This document shows positions 36,713 to 45,386 of a stretch of DNA of 64,000 nt, piece by piece. The stretch's first letter is position 1. Every line of letters begins with the position of its first letter. The stretch comes from [Flexibacter] sp. ATCC 35103. Its GTDB lineage: Bacteria; Bacteroidota; Bacteroidia; Flavobacteriales; Flavobacteriaceae. Where the stretch lies: positions 27,379 to 91,378 of the forward strand of contig NZ_MTQF01000013.1 in NCBI RefSeq assembly GCF_001975985.1. The letters run 5' to 3'. The notes beneath the pieces were generated by a model. The model ran no database searches, was not told where the DNA came from, and worked only from the letters and a program-made list of their open reading frames with translations. The position numbers were made by a program, and so were the translations under genes.

Positions 36713-37930
36713 TTATTTAAGATGTAAGTCATATGCTCCTGCCACTTCTGTAGAAACTTCTCCCAGCCAGCCAGCTTCCTGGTTGATTGCTGTATATATT
36801 TTTATGAAATCTATTCCGGGAAGTTTTACATAATTTCCGTTTTTATCTACCGCCCATGAAATATCTATATTCGATGCTTCGTCATTATTTGGGGCATTAT
36901 CTGCATAACCAAAATCGAATGATTTCCCTACCCAATAATTACCTGTACCACTTTGATCGTAAAAATTATCCTGAATTCTTGTTCCTTTCAAAGTATAAGA
37001 CGATTCAGCAATCCAGAGTGGGTAATAACTTTGTTCGTGAAACGCATTTTTAGATTTATATCCTGTATTGCCCAGATTATCCTGCCATTTGACATATTCT
37101 TTATCCATTTGCCAGAATTCCTCTCCTGCAACGGCTGCTTTGTTAGGATCCGGTTTCATATAAGTAACACTGTAATTTTTCAGGGTTGTGTTTTTAAAAT
37201 ATTCACTTCCTGCAATTTCATACCATTCGTCATCGTCGGGTTTTCCGTTTTTATTTTTGTCGTAAGCCACTACGATAATTCCAGCTTCACAAGATCCTGA
37301 ACGGGCCTCACTGGCTTCGCTTCCCCAAAATGCGTTTCCTAAAACCTTAAAATCGCGTCCGTTCATATTCGGGATTGTATGATCAAAACCCAATACAACA
37401 TATCCGCCAAAACCGCCTAAGGAAACCATACTGGTATTTGAACCAACGAGGGCTTTTTTTGCTGCACTGATAAGATTGGCTTCTGTATTTCCGGCTACAT
37501 ACTGTGGAATTTCGTTTGTAAACTGCCCAATTGCCGGACGAAAATCCAATACATTTGCTATGTATTTGCTGTATGTTCCGGCTTCTTTAGTCACATTAAT
37601 GACAGAAGTATAGGTTTTTACCACTCCATTACTTTCTACTTTTAAAGTCAGTGGATAATTTTTTTGATACGGACTAATAAAATCCAACTGTGCATTTTGC
37701 GAAATAACAGAATCATTAACACTCCAGGTTACCTGAAAATTTGTACCTAAATTCGGGACAATATTCAGCACCTTAAATCGGTCAATTGTATAAGATTCCT
37801 TAAGTACTTCTACAGGAGGTTCAACTACTAAATCTTCTTCGTTATCAGTTCCGCAGGCAATAAACTGCAGTAGAAAAATGGTTCCAAAGATGATTTTTAA
37901 AATCTTAAAAGAATGTCTTTTCGTATTCAT
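36713..37930 (-). CDS. Cobalamin-operon surface lipoprotein
   Basis: 405 aa lipoprotein (FLLQFIACG lipobox, then acidic NEEDLVVEPP). An Ig/PKD-like domain (about 40-115: SYTIDRFKVLNIVPN ... SNGVVKTYTSVINV) is followed by a conserved beta-rich domain with VSLGGFGGYVVLGFDHTIPN, DFKVLGNAFWG, KNGKPDDDEWYEIAGSEYF and VDKNGNYVKLPGIDFIKIYT. I recall this domain as 'cell surface protein' in other Bacteroidota B12 loci. It is 20 nt after the BtuG-like gene and 26 nt before the DUF5074 gene. Probably an accessory corrinoid-binding protein, possibly comparable to BtuH; that equivalence is inference. Confidence 0.8.
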   Translation of the reverse strand: MNTKRHSFKILKIIFGTIFLLQFIACGTDNEEDLVVEPPVEVLKESYTIDRFKVLNIVPNLGTNFQVTWSVNDSVISQNAQLDFISPYQKNYPLTLKVESNGVVKTYTSVINVTKEAGTYSKYIANVLDFRPAIGQFTNEIPQYVAGNTEANLISAAKKALVGSNTSMVSLGGFGGYVVLGFDHTIPNMNGRDFKVLGNAFWGSEASEARSGSCEAGIIVVAYDKNKNGKPDDDEWYEIAGSEYFKNTTLKNYSVTYMKPDPNKAAVAGEEFWQMDKEYVKWQDNLGNTGYKSKNAFHEQSYYPLWIAESSYTLKGTRIQDNFYDQSGTGNYWVGKSFDFGYADNAPNNDEASNIDISWAVDKNGNYVKLPGIDFIKIYTAINQEAGWLGEVSTEVAGAYDLHLK

Positions 37931-37950
37931 AAAATTTATTTTTTGTTCTT

Positions 37951-39096
37951 TTATTTTTTAGTTATAAATGCCATATGAGCAGGAATATTCCCGGCGGTAG
38001 TTTTCCATTTTAATTTACCTTCGGGAGTAAAACAATAGATATAGCCTGTTACCACATAATTCTGGGCATCTGTGATATAAATTTCTTTTGTTTCCGGATT
38101 TACCTGAAGTCCATACGGAATCATTATTTGCTTATCTGTTCCGTCTGTAATGACTTTATCGCTGATTATTTTCTTGGTCTTTGTGTCTAAAATTCCGTAT
38201 GTCACTTTATTGCTGTTTGTGAGGTAACTCCATGATACACTATAGAAATAGAGTAAATCATCGACAAGGCACATTCCGGAAACAGGAATATCGAGCTGTA
38301 GTTTTTTCTCGTCTGTTTTGCTGTCAATTACAAAAAGATTAGAAGGTATTGTATAATAATCGCCTCTTGAACTTACATAAATATCACCTCTGCTGTCTAT
38401 TTGCATACTTGAAAGGTTTATACCAACATCTATTTTTTTTGTTTCGGTAAAAGTTTCAAGATCAACTACAGATACGGTTCTGTCGTAATTAGGAACTCTG
38501 TAACCGCCGGAATTTGCTACATAAAGTTTACCATCGTGAACAACCATTTGTTCCGGCTGATATCCTACTGTTACTTTTCGTTTTATTTCTAATGATGTGG
38601 TATCGATCTCTGCAACAAAACCAATTTCTGCATTTGGATTAATCGCTACAGGACCAGAATAAGAACTTACATAAGCTTTGTTTTTATAAAAAGCGACATA
38701 ACGACAATTGGGAATGTCTATTTTTTTGATGCGTTTTGCAGACCATTTATCAATTACTTCTACTTTATTCGAACAATTGATTACGGCATACACTTTATTA
38801 CCGTATATTTTTATGTCGTTGCCTACATCTCCTAATTCTTTTACAACTTCAGGATTTCGTTCCGAATAAATATCTGTGGTATAGTTTCCTGTTCTGTAAT
38901 TAAATACATCGATACTGGCGCGGTTCATTCCCATATTGCCTTCATTAAGAAGATAAAAACCTTCTATATTGCCATCGCTTCTTGGCGCAGCAACGCTTTT
39001 TTCTGACGATGGAAAAATAGTTTCTTCTTCCCTGCAAGAAACAAAAGCCAGCGCTATAAATAAACTGAGGAATAACTTTGTGGCTGTCTTTTTCAT
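37951..39096 (-). CDS. btuG: BtuG-like cobalamin-binding beta-propeller lipoprotein
   Basis: 381 aa lipoprotein (FIALAFVSC lipobox, acidic REEETIF). The mature chain is a seven-bladed YncE-like propeller: EGFYLLNEGNMGMNRASIDV, NDIKIYGNKVYAVINCSNKV, VTVGYQPEQMVVHDGKLYVA, IQVNPETKEIYITDAQNY-type blades. In Bacteroides, BtuG is a surface lipoprotein that captures B12 with very high affinity and caps BtuB. Its start overlaps the receptor stop codon by 4 nt (ATGA), which supports a fixed complex. Symbol assigned by similarity of build and context, not by a search. Confidence 0.82.
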   Translation of the reverse strand: MKKTATKLFLSLFIALAFVSCREEETIFPSSEKSVAAPRSDGNIEGFYLLNEGNMGMNRASIDVFNYRTGNYTTDIYSERNPEVVKELGDVGNDIKIYGNKVYAVINCSNKVEVIDKWSAKRIKKIDIPNCRYVAFYKNKAYVSSYSGPVAINPNAEIGFVAEIDTTSLEIKRKVTVGYQPEQMVVHDGKLYVANSGGYRVPNYDRTVSVVDLETFTETKKIDVGINLSSMQIDSRGDIYVSSRGDYYTIPSNLFVIDSKTDEKKLQLDIPVSGMCLVDDLLYFYSVSWSYLTNSNKVTYGILDTKTKKIISDKVITDGTDKQIMIPYGLQVNPETKEIYITDAQNYVVTGYIYCFTPEGKLKWKTTAGNIPAHMAFITKK

Positions 39097-41141
39097 AGCT
39101 CAATACTGATTATAAATTTTAGCGTACGTCCCGGCATCGGATAATTGTAAATTACTTCGTACTGCTGATTGAGGACATTGTTGAGTTCTACTGCGCCTTT
39201 CATTTTATAATGCTCAAAAGCAAAAGATTTCTGTACCGCAAGATCATGCGTGTACCAAGGCTGTACTTCGTTTACCTTTATATTATTGACGTTACCGTTG
39301 TATCGTTTCCCTACGTATATAAAACTGTAGTTAAAATTCCAGGTTTTGTAATCTGCATTCAAAATTCCGGATCCGCTATGCCACGGAGTATACGGAATCT
39401 GGTCTCCATAAGAGGATAATTCCAGACCGGCAAATTTGGTGTAATCCCTGTTTTCAGAATAAGTATAAGTAAGATTGGTTGTCAGGTTTACGTTGTCAAT
39501 ATGCATTCCCATATTAAGTACAGTTTCAATTCCTTTTCCTTTAACCTGTCCAATATTGGTCATCATCCATCGAAACAAATTTCCTGTTGGCGCGGCTACA
39601 ATTTTATCTTTCGTATTGGTATAATATCCATCTACCTGAAAAGATACTTTATCAAAAAAGCTTTTTCCTACCAATATATTATAGGTAAAACCAACGTCGT
39701 ATTGATTCATATATTCTGGTCTTAAAGTACTTGAGCCAACCATTGTATAGTATAAATCATTAAAAGTGGGCATTCTGAAAATACGTTTTGCAAATGCTCT
39801 CACATTAAAATCATATGCTTTAAAAGGGGTATATCCTAAAAATAATGCAGGAGTAAATTCAGTTTTATCCGGTGCTTTTGCGTTGTATCGCACTTCTTCC
39901 TGAACGTGTGTTCCTACAACACTACCCAAAGCTTTAAATGCACCTAATCTATAGGAACTTGCGAGAGAAAATAATGCGGTGTAACGTTCCGGAAATGAGA
40001 ATTGGGTTTGTATGCCTCGTCGTGTTGCATTTAATCTGTTGTATTGAAAATCTGTAGACAGCGAAATATCCCAAGTGGGTAATATACTGTACATATTAAC
40101 GGCAGAAACATAATATTCCTGCTGGAAATAGCTATCGTCAGATTGTGCGCCTTCGGTAACGATTTCTCCTAATATATTGGTCGTATCCCTGGCTACATAA
40201 TGGGTATAATCATAGGCATATTTTGCTTTTGCCTGAAACTTATATCTTTTGGTAAAATCTTTAATTAAAGTTCCCTGTGCAAAAAAATTCTTGTCGTATT
40301 GTCTGAAACCGTCTGAAAATTTATTTTCTACAATTGCTCCCGGCGCACCTCTCTCCGAATCATAATAATATATTTTGGCATCCCACGAACCATTATTCAT
40401 TTTTGCGTAAAGACCAGATTCAAATCTTAAGGCTTCAATATCACTGTTCATTCTGGTTGCTGTAGTATCATAAGCTACGGTACCATCGAGATTTTTTCTT
40501 TTATATCTGAATTTATATTGTCCGTTAGACTTAATATATTCTGAACTTACACTCAGGCTTACTTTATCACTCAGTTTTTGTTCTAATCGAAACGACGGAT
40601 CAAAGTAATTGATCGACATGGTTTTGAACCTAACTAATAAATTTGTTTTTTTATCACCTTCAAAAACTGGTCGTTTGGTTCTTAAATAAATGGTAGATGC
40701 TGCAGAAAAATCTTTAGCCGATTGAAAAATTTCACTTTTTTGTCCGTTATACATCGTTAGGGATTCCATATCATCAAGAGAATATTTCCCTAAATCCGTA
40801 ACTCCGTTTTGGGCATTCCCCAATTGTACACCATCATAAAAAACACCTACATGATGCGTACCCATATTACGAACATCAACAGTTTTAAGTCCGCCAAGTC
40901 CGCCGTAATCCTTGATTTGGACTCCTGCAAAATACCTCAGGGCATCAGCAACATTATGGCTGGCTAAATTTTCGAGTAGTTTGCCGGAGAGACTCTGTAC
41001 GGGAATCACTTCCTGATAGGGTTTTCCTTTTAGAATTACTTCTTTTAAAACCCGCAAACTATCATTAGATACTTGTGAGTGAATCACAAATGGGGCAAAA
41101 AACAGGAAAATAAATAAGAGTATTTTTTTTGTATTATACAT
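39093..41141 (-). CDS. btuB: BtuB-type TonB-dependent cobalamin receptor
   Basis: 682 aa from ATG 41141 (MYNTKKILLFIFLFFAPFVI signal). An upstream Met adds 15 residues ahead of the signal and is unlikely. Plug domain: KEVILKGKPYQEVIPVQSLS, GGLKTVDVRNMGTHHVGVFY. The 22-strand-type barrel holds NLYYTMVGSSTLRPEYMNQY-like segments (TFNDLYY ... LRPEYMNQYDVGFTY) and ends LNNVLNQQYEVIYNYPMPGR, LKFIISIEL. The cobalamin riboswitch immediately upstream fixes the substrate as a corrinoid. First gene of a four-gene operon. Confidence 0.92.
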   Translation of the reverse strand: MYNTKKILLFIFLFFAPFVIHSQVSNDSLRVLKEVILKGKPYQEVIPVQSLSGKLLENLASHNVADALRYFAGVQIKDYGGLGGLKTVDVRNMGTHHVGVFYDGVQLGNAQNGVTDLGKYSLDDMESLTMYNGQKSEIFQSAKDFSAASTIYLRTKRPVFEGDKKTNLLVRFKTMSINYFDPSFRLEQKLSDKVSLSVSSEYIKSNGQYKFRYKRKNLDGTVAYDTTATRMNSDIEALRFESGLYAKMNNGSWDAKIYYYDSERGAPGAIVENKFSDGFRQYDKNFFAQGTLIKDFTKRYKFQAKAKYAYDYTHYVARDTTNILGEIVTEGAQSDDSYFQQEYYVSAVNMYSILPTWDISLSTDFQYNRLNATRRGIQTQFSFPERYTALFSLASSYRLGAFKALGSVVGTHVQEEVRYNAKAPDKTEFTPALFLGYTPFKAYDFNVRAFAKRIFRMPTFNDLYYTMVGSSTLRPEYMNQYDVGFTYNILVGKSFFDKVSFQVDGYYTNTKDKIVAAPTGNLFRWMMTNIGQVKGKGIETVLNMGMHIDNVNLTTNLTYTYSENRDYTKFAGLELSSYGDQIPYTPWHSGSGILNADYKTWNFNYSFIYVGKRYNGNVNNIKVNEVQPWYTHDLAVQKSFAFEHYKMKGAVELNNVLNQQYEVIYNYPMPGRTLKFIISIEL

Positions 41142-41264
41142 CACTGATTTAATTAAATAAATTCCGCGGATGTATTCAAAAAGCAAAAAGAGAGAATCCC
41201 GTTATACAATAACAGGTCAATTCTTGTTGTTCAACTTTATTCCACGAAAGTCTTAAACTATGTG

Positions 41265-41445
41265 ATTGTGGCAGGTCTCCTGACTTGTTCCATCTTTAAA
41301 ACAACCTTCTCATCCGCCGTGGCGAACAATGGCATGAGTAACGTTTAAAGACTTATATAGAACTTACAGTAGCGGGTCTGTTCAGGATTTACACCTGATT
41401 CCCTTTTAACTATTCTTTTCGAATTCTTTCAAAAACAATAGACCA
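41265..41445 (-). promoter_or_regulatory. Cobalamin riboswitch
   Basis: On the minus strand the conserved blocks come in order: AATCAGGTGTAAATCCTGAA, CAGACCCGCTACTGTAA, then CGCCACGG, and the B12 box AGTCAGGAGACCTGCC (41286-41271). It lies about 130 nt upstream of the btuB-type ATG. Cobalamin binding is expected to shut off the operon by hiding the start region. The outer boundaries are estimated. The remaining gap (41446-41696) holds only the promoter of the next, divergent operon. Confidence 0.95.
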
Positions 41446-41696
41446 AAATCTGGTGCAAATATATAATTATCTTTAGAAAGAATAAAAGTTATTCTATAAT
41501 ATTATGATTCTTTCAATAAAAAAAGATTTTCACTACATAAAATGCAAAATGACAATACTAGTGTTTTTTAAATAATATAGGTAGAAATATATTTTTCTTA
41601 TGACGGCTAAATTTGATATATCATATGAAAATTTTAGAATAAACTCTTCTTAATATTATAACTACTTCTTAAATTTAATAGTTAAATTGCTGAGGT

Positions 41697-42827
41697 ATGA
41701 AAACAAATCCGGATGTACTTATTATTGGTGGTGGTCTTGCCGGTTTGGCTGGAGCTTTGCACTTATCCCAAGAGGGATTAAAAGTAATGCTGATCGAAAA
41801 ATCAAGCTATCCCAAACATAAAGTATGCGGCGAATATGTATCAAATGAAATCCTGCCTTATCTAAATTGGCTTAAAGCCGATGTTTCAAAATTAGGTCCC
41901 ACAACTATTGATAAATTTGAATTTTCGACACGTAACGGAAAAATGGCTTCGGCTAATCTTCCGTTAGGCGGTTTTGGTATCAGCAGATATGAACTGGATA
42001 ATTTTTTATACCAAAAAGCAATCGAAAATGGCTGCACCATTATTAATGAAACCGTTACCACAGTTTCTTTTGAAAATGATTTGTTCACAATTACAACTCC
42101 AAACCAAATTGTAACAGCAAAAATGGTTCTTGGCGCTTATGGCAAACGATCTAATATTGATCAGGTTTTATCGCGTGATTTCTTTATTAAAAAATCATCC
42201 TGGTTAGCTGTCAAAGCGCATTATAAAGGTAAATTTCCTGATGATGTTGTGGCGCTGCATAATTTTGAAGGAGGATATTGTGGTATTTCTAAAGTCGAAA
42301 ATGATATTATAAATATTTGCTATCTGGCAGATTATGCCACTTTTAAGCAATATAAAAACATCGAAGAGTATCAGCAAAATGTATTGTATAAAAACAAGCA
42401 TCTTAAAAATGTTTTTGAAAATAGTTCCCTTCTTTTTGATAAACCAATCACGATAAGTCAGATCTCTTTTGATAAAAAGCTGCCTGTTGAAAATCATATA
42501 TTAATGGTTGGCGACACGGCTGGACTTATTCATCCTTTATGCGGCAACGGAATGGCGATGGCAATACACAGCGCTAAAATAGCATCAGAATTAATATTGG
42601 ATTACTACAATGGAAAAATTACATCGAGGGATGAACTGGAAAAAAAATACAGCCAAAACTGGACAAAACATTTTGGTAAACGCTTGTTCATGGGTAGGAT
42701 TTTGGCAAAGGTTTTAAGAAACAAAACAATTACGAATGCTTTGATTGCCTTTACAGTTGCAATACCTAAACTTTTGCCCGCAATAATAAAACAAACACAT
42801 GGTAAACCCATATTGATTAATTCATGA
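41697..42827 (+). CDS. FAD-dependent oxidoreductase, geranylgeranyl-reductase-like
   Basis: 376 aa. FAD-binding GGGLAGLAGALHLSQEG, then VMLIEKSSYPKHKVCGEYVS (the Cys-Gly-Glu motif of the GGR/FixC-like group), and a second FAD motif GDTAGLIHPLCGNGMAMAIH. Enzymes of this group reduce or hydroxylate lipophilic substrates. First gene of the type III PKS cluster; its stop overlaps the methyltransferase start (ATGA). A hydroxylase or reductase acting on the polyketide ring is plausible, by analogy with the flavoprotein in Streptomyces srs-type operons. Confidence 0.87.
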   Translation: MKTNPDVLIIGGGLAGLAGALHLSQEGLKVMLIEKSSYPKHKVCGEYVSNEILPYLNWLKADVSKLGPTTIDKFEFSTRNGKMASANLPLGGFGISRYELDNFLYQKAIENGCTIINETVTTVSFENDLFTITTPNQIVTAKMVLGAYGKRSNIDQVLSRDFFIKKSSWLAVKAHYKGKFPDDVVALHNFEGGYCGISKVENDIINICYLADYATFKQYKNIEEYQQNVLYKNKHLKNVFENSSLLFDKPITISQISFDKKLPVENHILMVGDTAGLIHPLCGNGMAMAIHSAKIASELILDYYNGKITSRDELEKKYSQNWTKHFGKRLFMGRILAKVLRNKTITNALIAFTVAIPKLLPAIIKQTHGKPILINS

Positions 42828-43537
42828 GCATAAATACCAAATACAGAACACAGGAAACGGAGATTATGGATGATTTTTTTCTGGAGGGAAAAGAATTACA
42901 GCAAGCTCTTAACAAAATTGCCCATATCAATCAATTATTAGGCGGTAATAAACTCACGCTTCATGGAATAAAAAAATTATTAAAAAAATCTGATACTTCT
43001 AAAGTTATCACAATTGCAGATATAGGCTGCGGAAATGGCGATATGCTGCGAATGATAGCCGATTATGGACAAAAGAATAATCTAAATTTTAAACTTATTG
43101 GCATTGATGCAAATGCTTTTACAGTTAATTATGCGCGATCATTATCAACGCAATACTCAAATATTGACTATATCTGTATGGATATTTTTAGTGATGCTTT
43201 TGACCTGATTCAATATGATATTGTTTTATGTACGCTTACGCTGCATCATTTTTCTGATGAGCAGATATTAAATATAATTACTACCTTTAATAGCAATGCC
43301 AGAATTGGAATTGTTATTAATGATTTGCATCGCAGCAAATTAGCTTATCGTCTCTTTGAATTAATTTGTGTTGTTTTTAATTTAAACAGCATGTCGCGTG
43401 AAGATGGACTTGTATCGATATTAAGGGGATTTAAGAAAAAAGAACTGGAGGATTTCTCTAAAAAACTAAATTTAAAAAACTATACCATAAACTGGAAATG
43501 GGCTTTTCGTTACCAATGGATAATTGCTAAAAAATGA
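42824..43537 (+). CDS. SAM-dependent methyltransferase
   Basis: 237 aa class I methyltransferase. Motif I IADIGCGNGDMLRMIADYG, acidic residue in LIGIDANAF, and LCTLTLHHFSDEQIL as motif IV/post-I. The N-terminal RTQETEIMDDFFLEGKELQQ resembles the small-molecule methyltransferases found beside type III PKS genes in Bacteroidota. It overlaps both neighbours by 4 nt. Likely methylates the polyketide or a ring hydroxyl. Confidence 0.87.
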   Translation: MSINTKYRTQETEIMDDFFLEGKELQQALNKIAHINQLLGGNKLTLHGIKKLLKKSDTSKVITIADIGCGNGDMLRMIADYGQKNNLNFKLIGIDANAFTVNYARSLSTQYSNIDYICMDIFSDAFDLIQYDIVLCTLTLHHFSDEQILNIITTFNSNARIGIVINDLHRSKLAYRLFELICVVFNLNSMSREDGLVSILRGFKKKELEDFSKKLNLKNYTINWKWAFRYQWIIAKK

Positions 43538-44586
43538 GTGTAAAAATTATAACTGTTGCTAAGCAACTACCCCAATATTCGCGTGAAACTGCAGATATAC
43601 TTCCTTTTCTGGACGGCTGGCTGCAGGGACAGGATGAACGTTTTATAAAAAAAGTAAAAAAAATATTTGAAGGAGCAGCTGTAGACAAGCGCTACTCTAT
43701 TATGGATCCCGAAGAGGTTTTTACGGCAACATCTTTTGAAGATAAAAATGATATTTACTGTCGGGAAATGATCATTTTGGGTGAGCAGGTATTAGAAAAA
43801 GCACTCAAAAAATCAGGTTGGGATCCTCAAAGCCTTGATTATATTATTACGGTGAGCTGTACCGGAATTATGATTCCGTCATTAGATGCTTACCTCATCA
43901 ATAAAATGAAGTTAAAACAGGATATCGTTCGCCTTCCAGTGACAGAAATGGGTTGTGCTGCAGGAATATCCGGTATTATATATGCTAAAAATTTCCTGAA
44001 AGCAAATCCCGGAAAGCGTGCAGCGGTTATAGCGGTTGAATCTCCTACGGCAACATTTCAGCTGGATGATTTTTCTATGCCTAATATTGTGAGTGCGGCA
44101 ATTTTTGGTGATGGAGCTGCCTGTGCCCTTCTATCTTCTTATGAAGACGATAAAGGACCTGAAATTCTGGACGAAGAAATGTATCATTTTTATGATGCAG
44201 AACATATGATGGGATTTAAATTGACCAATAGCGGTTTGCAAATGGTTCTGGATATTGAAGTTCCGGATACTATTGCTTCTCATTTTGGCGATATCATTCA
44301 TCCGTTCCTGAAAAAAAATAATCTTGAAATTCAGAATATTGACCATATGATATTTCATCCGGGCGGAAAAAAGATAGTTACAACAGTAGAATCTCTTTTC
44401 TCCGGATTAGGTAAAAATATCGATCATACAAAAGAAGTGCTTAAGCAATATGGTAATATGTCTAGCGCAACAGTTTTATATGTTTTAGAACGTATTATGG
44501 ATGGAAATCCAAAAGCGGGAGAAAAAGGATTAATGCTGAGTTTTGGTCCCGGATTTTCGGCTCAACGTGTTTTACTGCAATGGTAA
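43534..44586 (+). CDS. Type III polyketide synthase (chalcone/stilbene-synthase fold)
   Basis: 350 aa homodimeric ketosynthase that extends an acyl starter with malonyl units without a carrier domain. Complete catalytic triad: Cys142 in VTEMGCAAGISG, His near 275 in MIFHPGGKKI, Asn near 308 in YGNMSSATVLYV. VSCTGIMIPSLDAYL and the end LMLSFGPGFSAQRVLLQW are also diagnostic. The following dehydratase, ketosynthase and ACP genes suggest a fatty-acyl starter made in place, giving an alkylresorcinol or alkylpyrone. The product cannot be fixed from sequence. Confidence 0.94.
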   Translation: MSVKIITVAKQLPQYSRETADILPFLDGWLQGQDERFIKKVKKIFEGAAVDKRYSIMDPEEVFTATSFEDKNDIYCREMIILGEQVLEKALKKSGWDPQSLDYIITVSCTGIMIPSLDAYLINKMKLKQDIVRLPVTEMGCAAGISGIIYAKNFLKANPGKRAAVIAVESPTATFQLDDFSMPNIVSAAIFGDGAACALLSSYEDDKGPEILDEEMYHFYDAEHMMGFKLTNSGLQMVLDIEVPDTIASHFGDIIHPFLKKNNLEIQNIDHMIFHPGGKKIVTTVESLFSGLGKNIDHTKEVLKQYGNMSSATVLYVLERIMDGNPKAGEKGLMLSFGPGFSAQRVLLQW

Positions 44587-44675
44587 TAGTAACTAATTGA
44601 ATTTGACTGTGGAATATTGTTATATAAAATTAGACTCAGATTTTACTGATTCGCTAAGCGAAGACGCGGATTTAA

Positions 44676-44942
44676 ACGGATTTAATTCATTTAAAATATT
44701 GAAATTTTGTTTACTTTAAATTAAGAAAAAAATCCGTTTTTATCCGCGTTTTTACAAAGTAAATCCGTTTTATCCGCGTACAATTAGACATCAACTTATT
44801 AAACGAAAAATAAAGGAAAAGACACTGATTAAAACGGATTTAATTCATTTTGAATTAAGAAAAAAAAACGTTTTTATCCACGTTTTTACGAAGTAAATCC
44901 GTTTTATCCGCGTACAATTAGACGTCAACTTATTAAACGAAA
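44676..44942. repeat. Direct repeat in the type III PKS cluster
   Basis: An 88-nt block (44721-44808) recurs at 44855-44942 with few differences; both contain ATCCGTTTTATCCGCGTACA and end ACTTATTAAACGAAA. A shorter AAACGGATTTAATTCATTT precedes each. The repeat fills the only real gap in an otherwise overlapping gene cluster; there is no ORF. Strings of type 'ATCCGCGTTTTTAC' are, as I recall, common intergenic repeats in Flavobacteria. Confidence 0.8.
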
Positions 44943-44948
44943 CAAATT

Positions 44949-45386
44949 ATGACTTTAAAAGATATTACAGCAAAATTACCCTACAGCAAACCTTTTTTGT
45001 TTGTAGATGAATTATTACACGCAGATGAAAACAGTGTTACCGGAACCTATACTTTTACAGAAGATCTTGATTTTTATAAAGGCCATTTTAAAGATAATCC
45101 TGTAACTCCGGGTGTGATTTTAACGGAGACTATGGCACAGATTGGTATGGTTTGTCTGGGGATTTATTTATTGGGTGATGCTTTTAATAAAGAAACTGTT
45201 ATTGCGTTTACATCAGCAGATATGCAGTTTTTAAAACCTGTTTATCCAAACGAAAAAGTTACGGTAACTTCACATAAATCCTTTTTCAGGTTTGGAAAAC
45301 TAAAGTGTGATGTAATTATGAAAAACGAAGCTGGACAAGAAGTCTGTAAAGGCATATTGGCCGGAATGATCACGAACAAACTATGA
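44949..45386 (+). CDS. FabZ-like 3-hydroxyacyl-ACP dehydratase
   Basis: 145 aa single hot-dog domain. The motif YKGHFKDNPVTPGVILTETM carries the catalytic His and the Glu of the FabZ group, and LPYSKPFLFVDELL is its usual N-terminus. Dehydrates a 3-hydroxyacyl-ACP. It overlaps the ketosynthase start by 4 nt, and the next three genes also overlap, forming a dedicated acyl-chain-building block for the cluster. No ketoreductase or enoyl reductase is present, so those steps must come from the housekeeping system. Confidence 0.88.
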   Translation: MTLKDITAKLPYSKPFLFVDELLHADENSVTGTYTFTEDLDFYKGHFKDNPVTPGVILTETMAQIGMVCLGIYLLGDAFNKETVIAFTSADMQFLKPVYPNEKVTVTSHKSFFRFGKLKCDVIMKNEAGQEVCKGILAGMITNKL

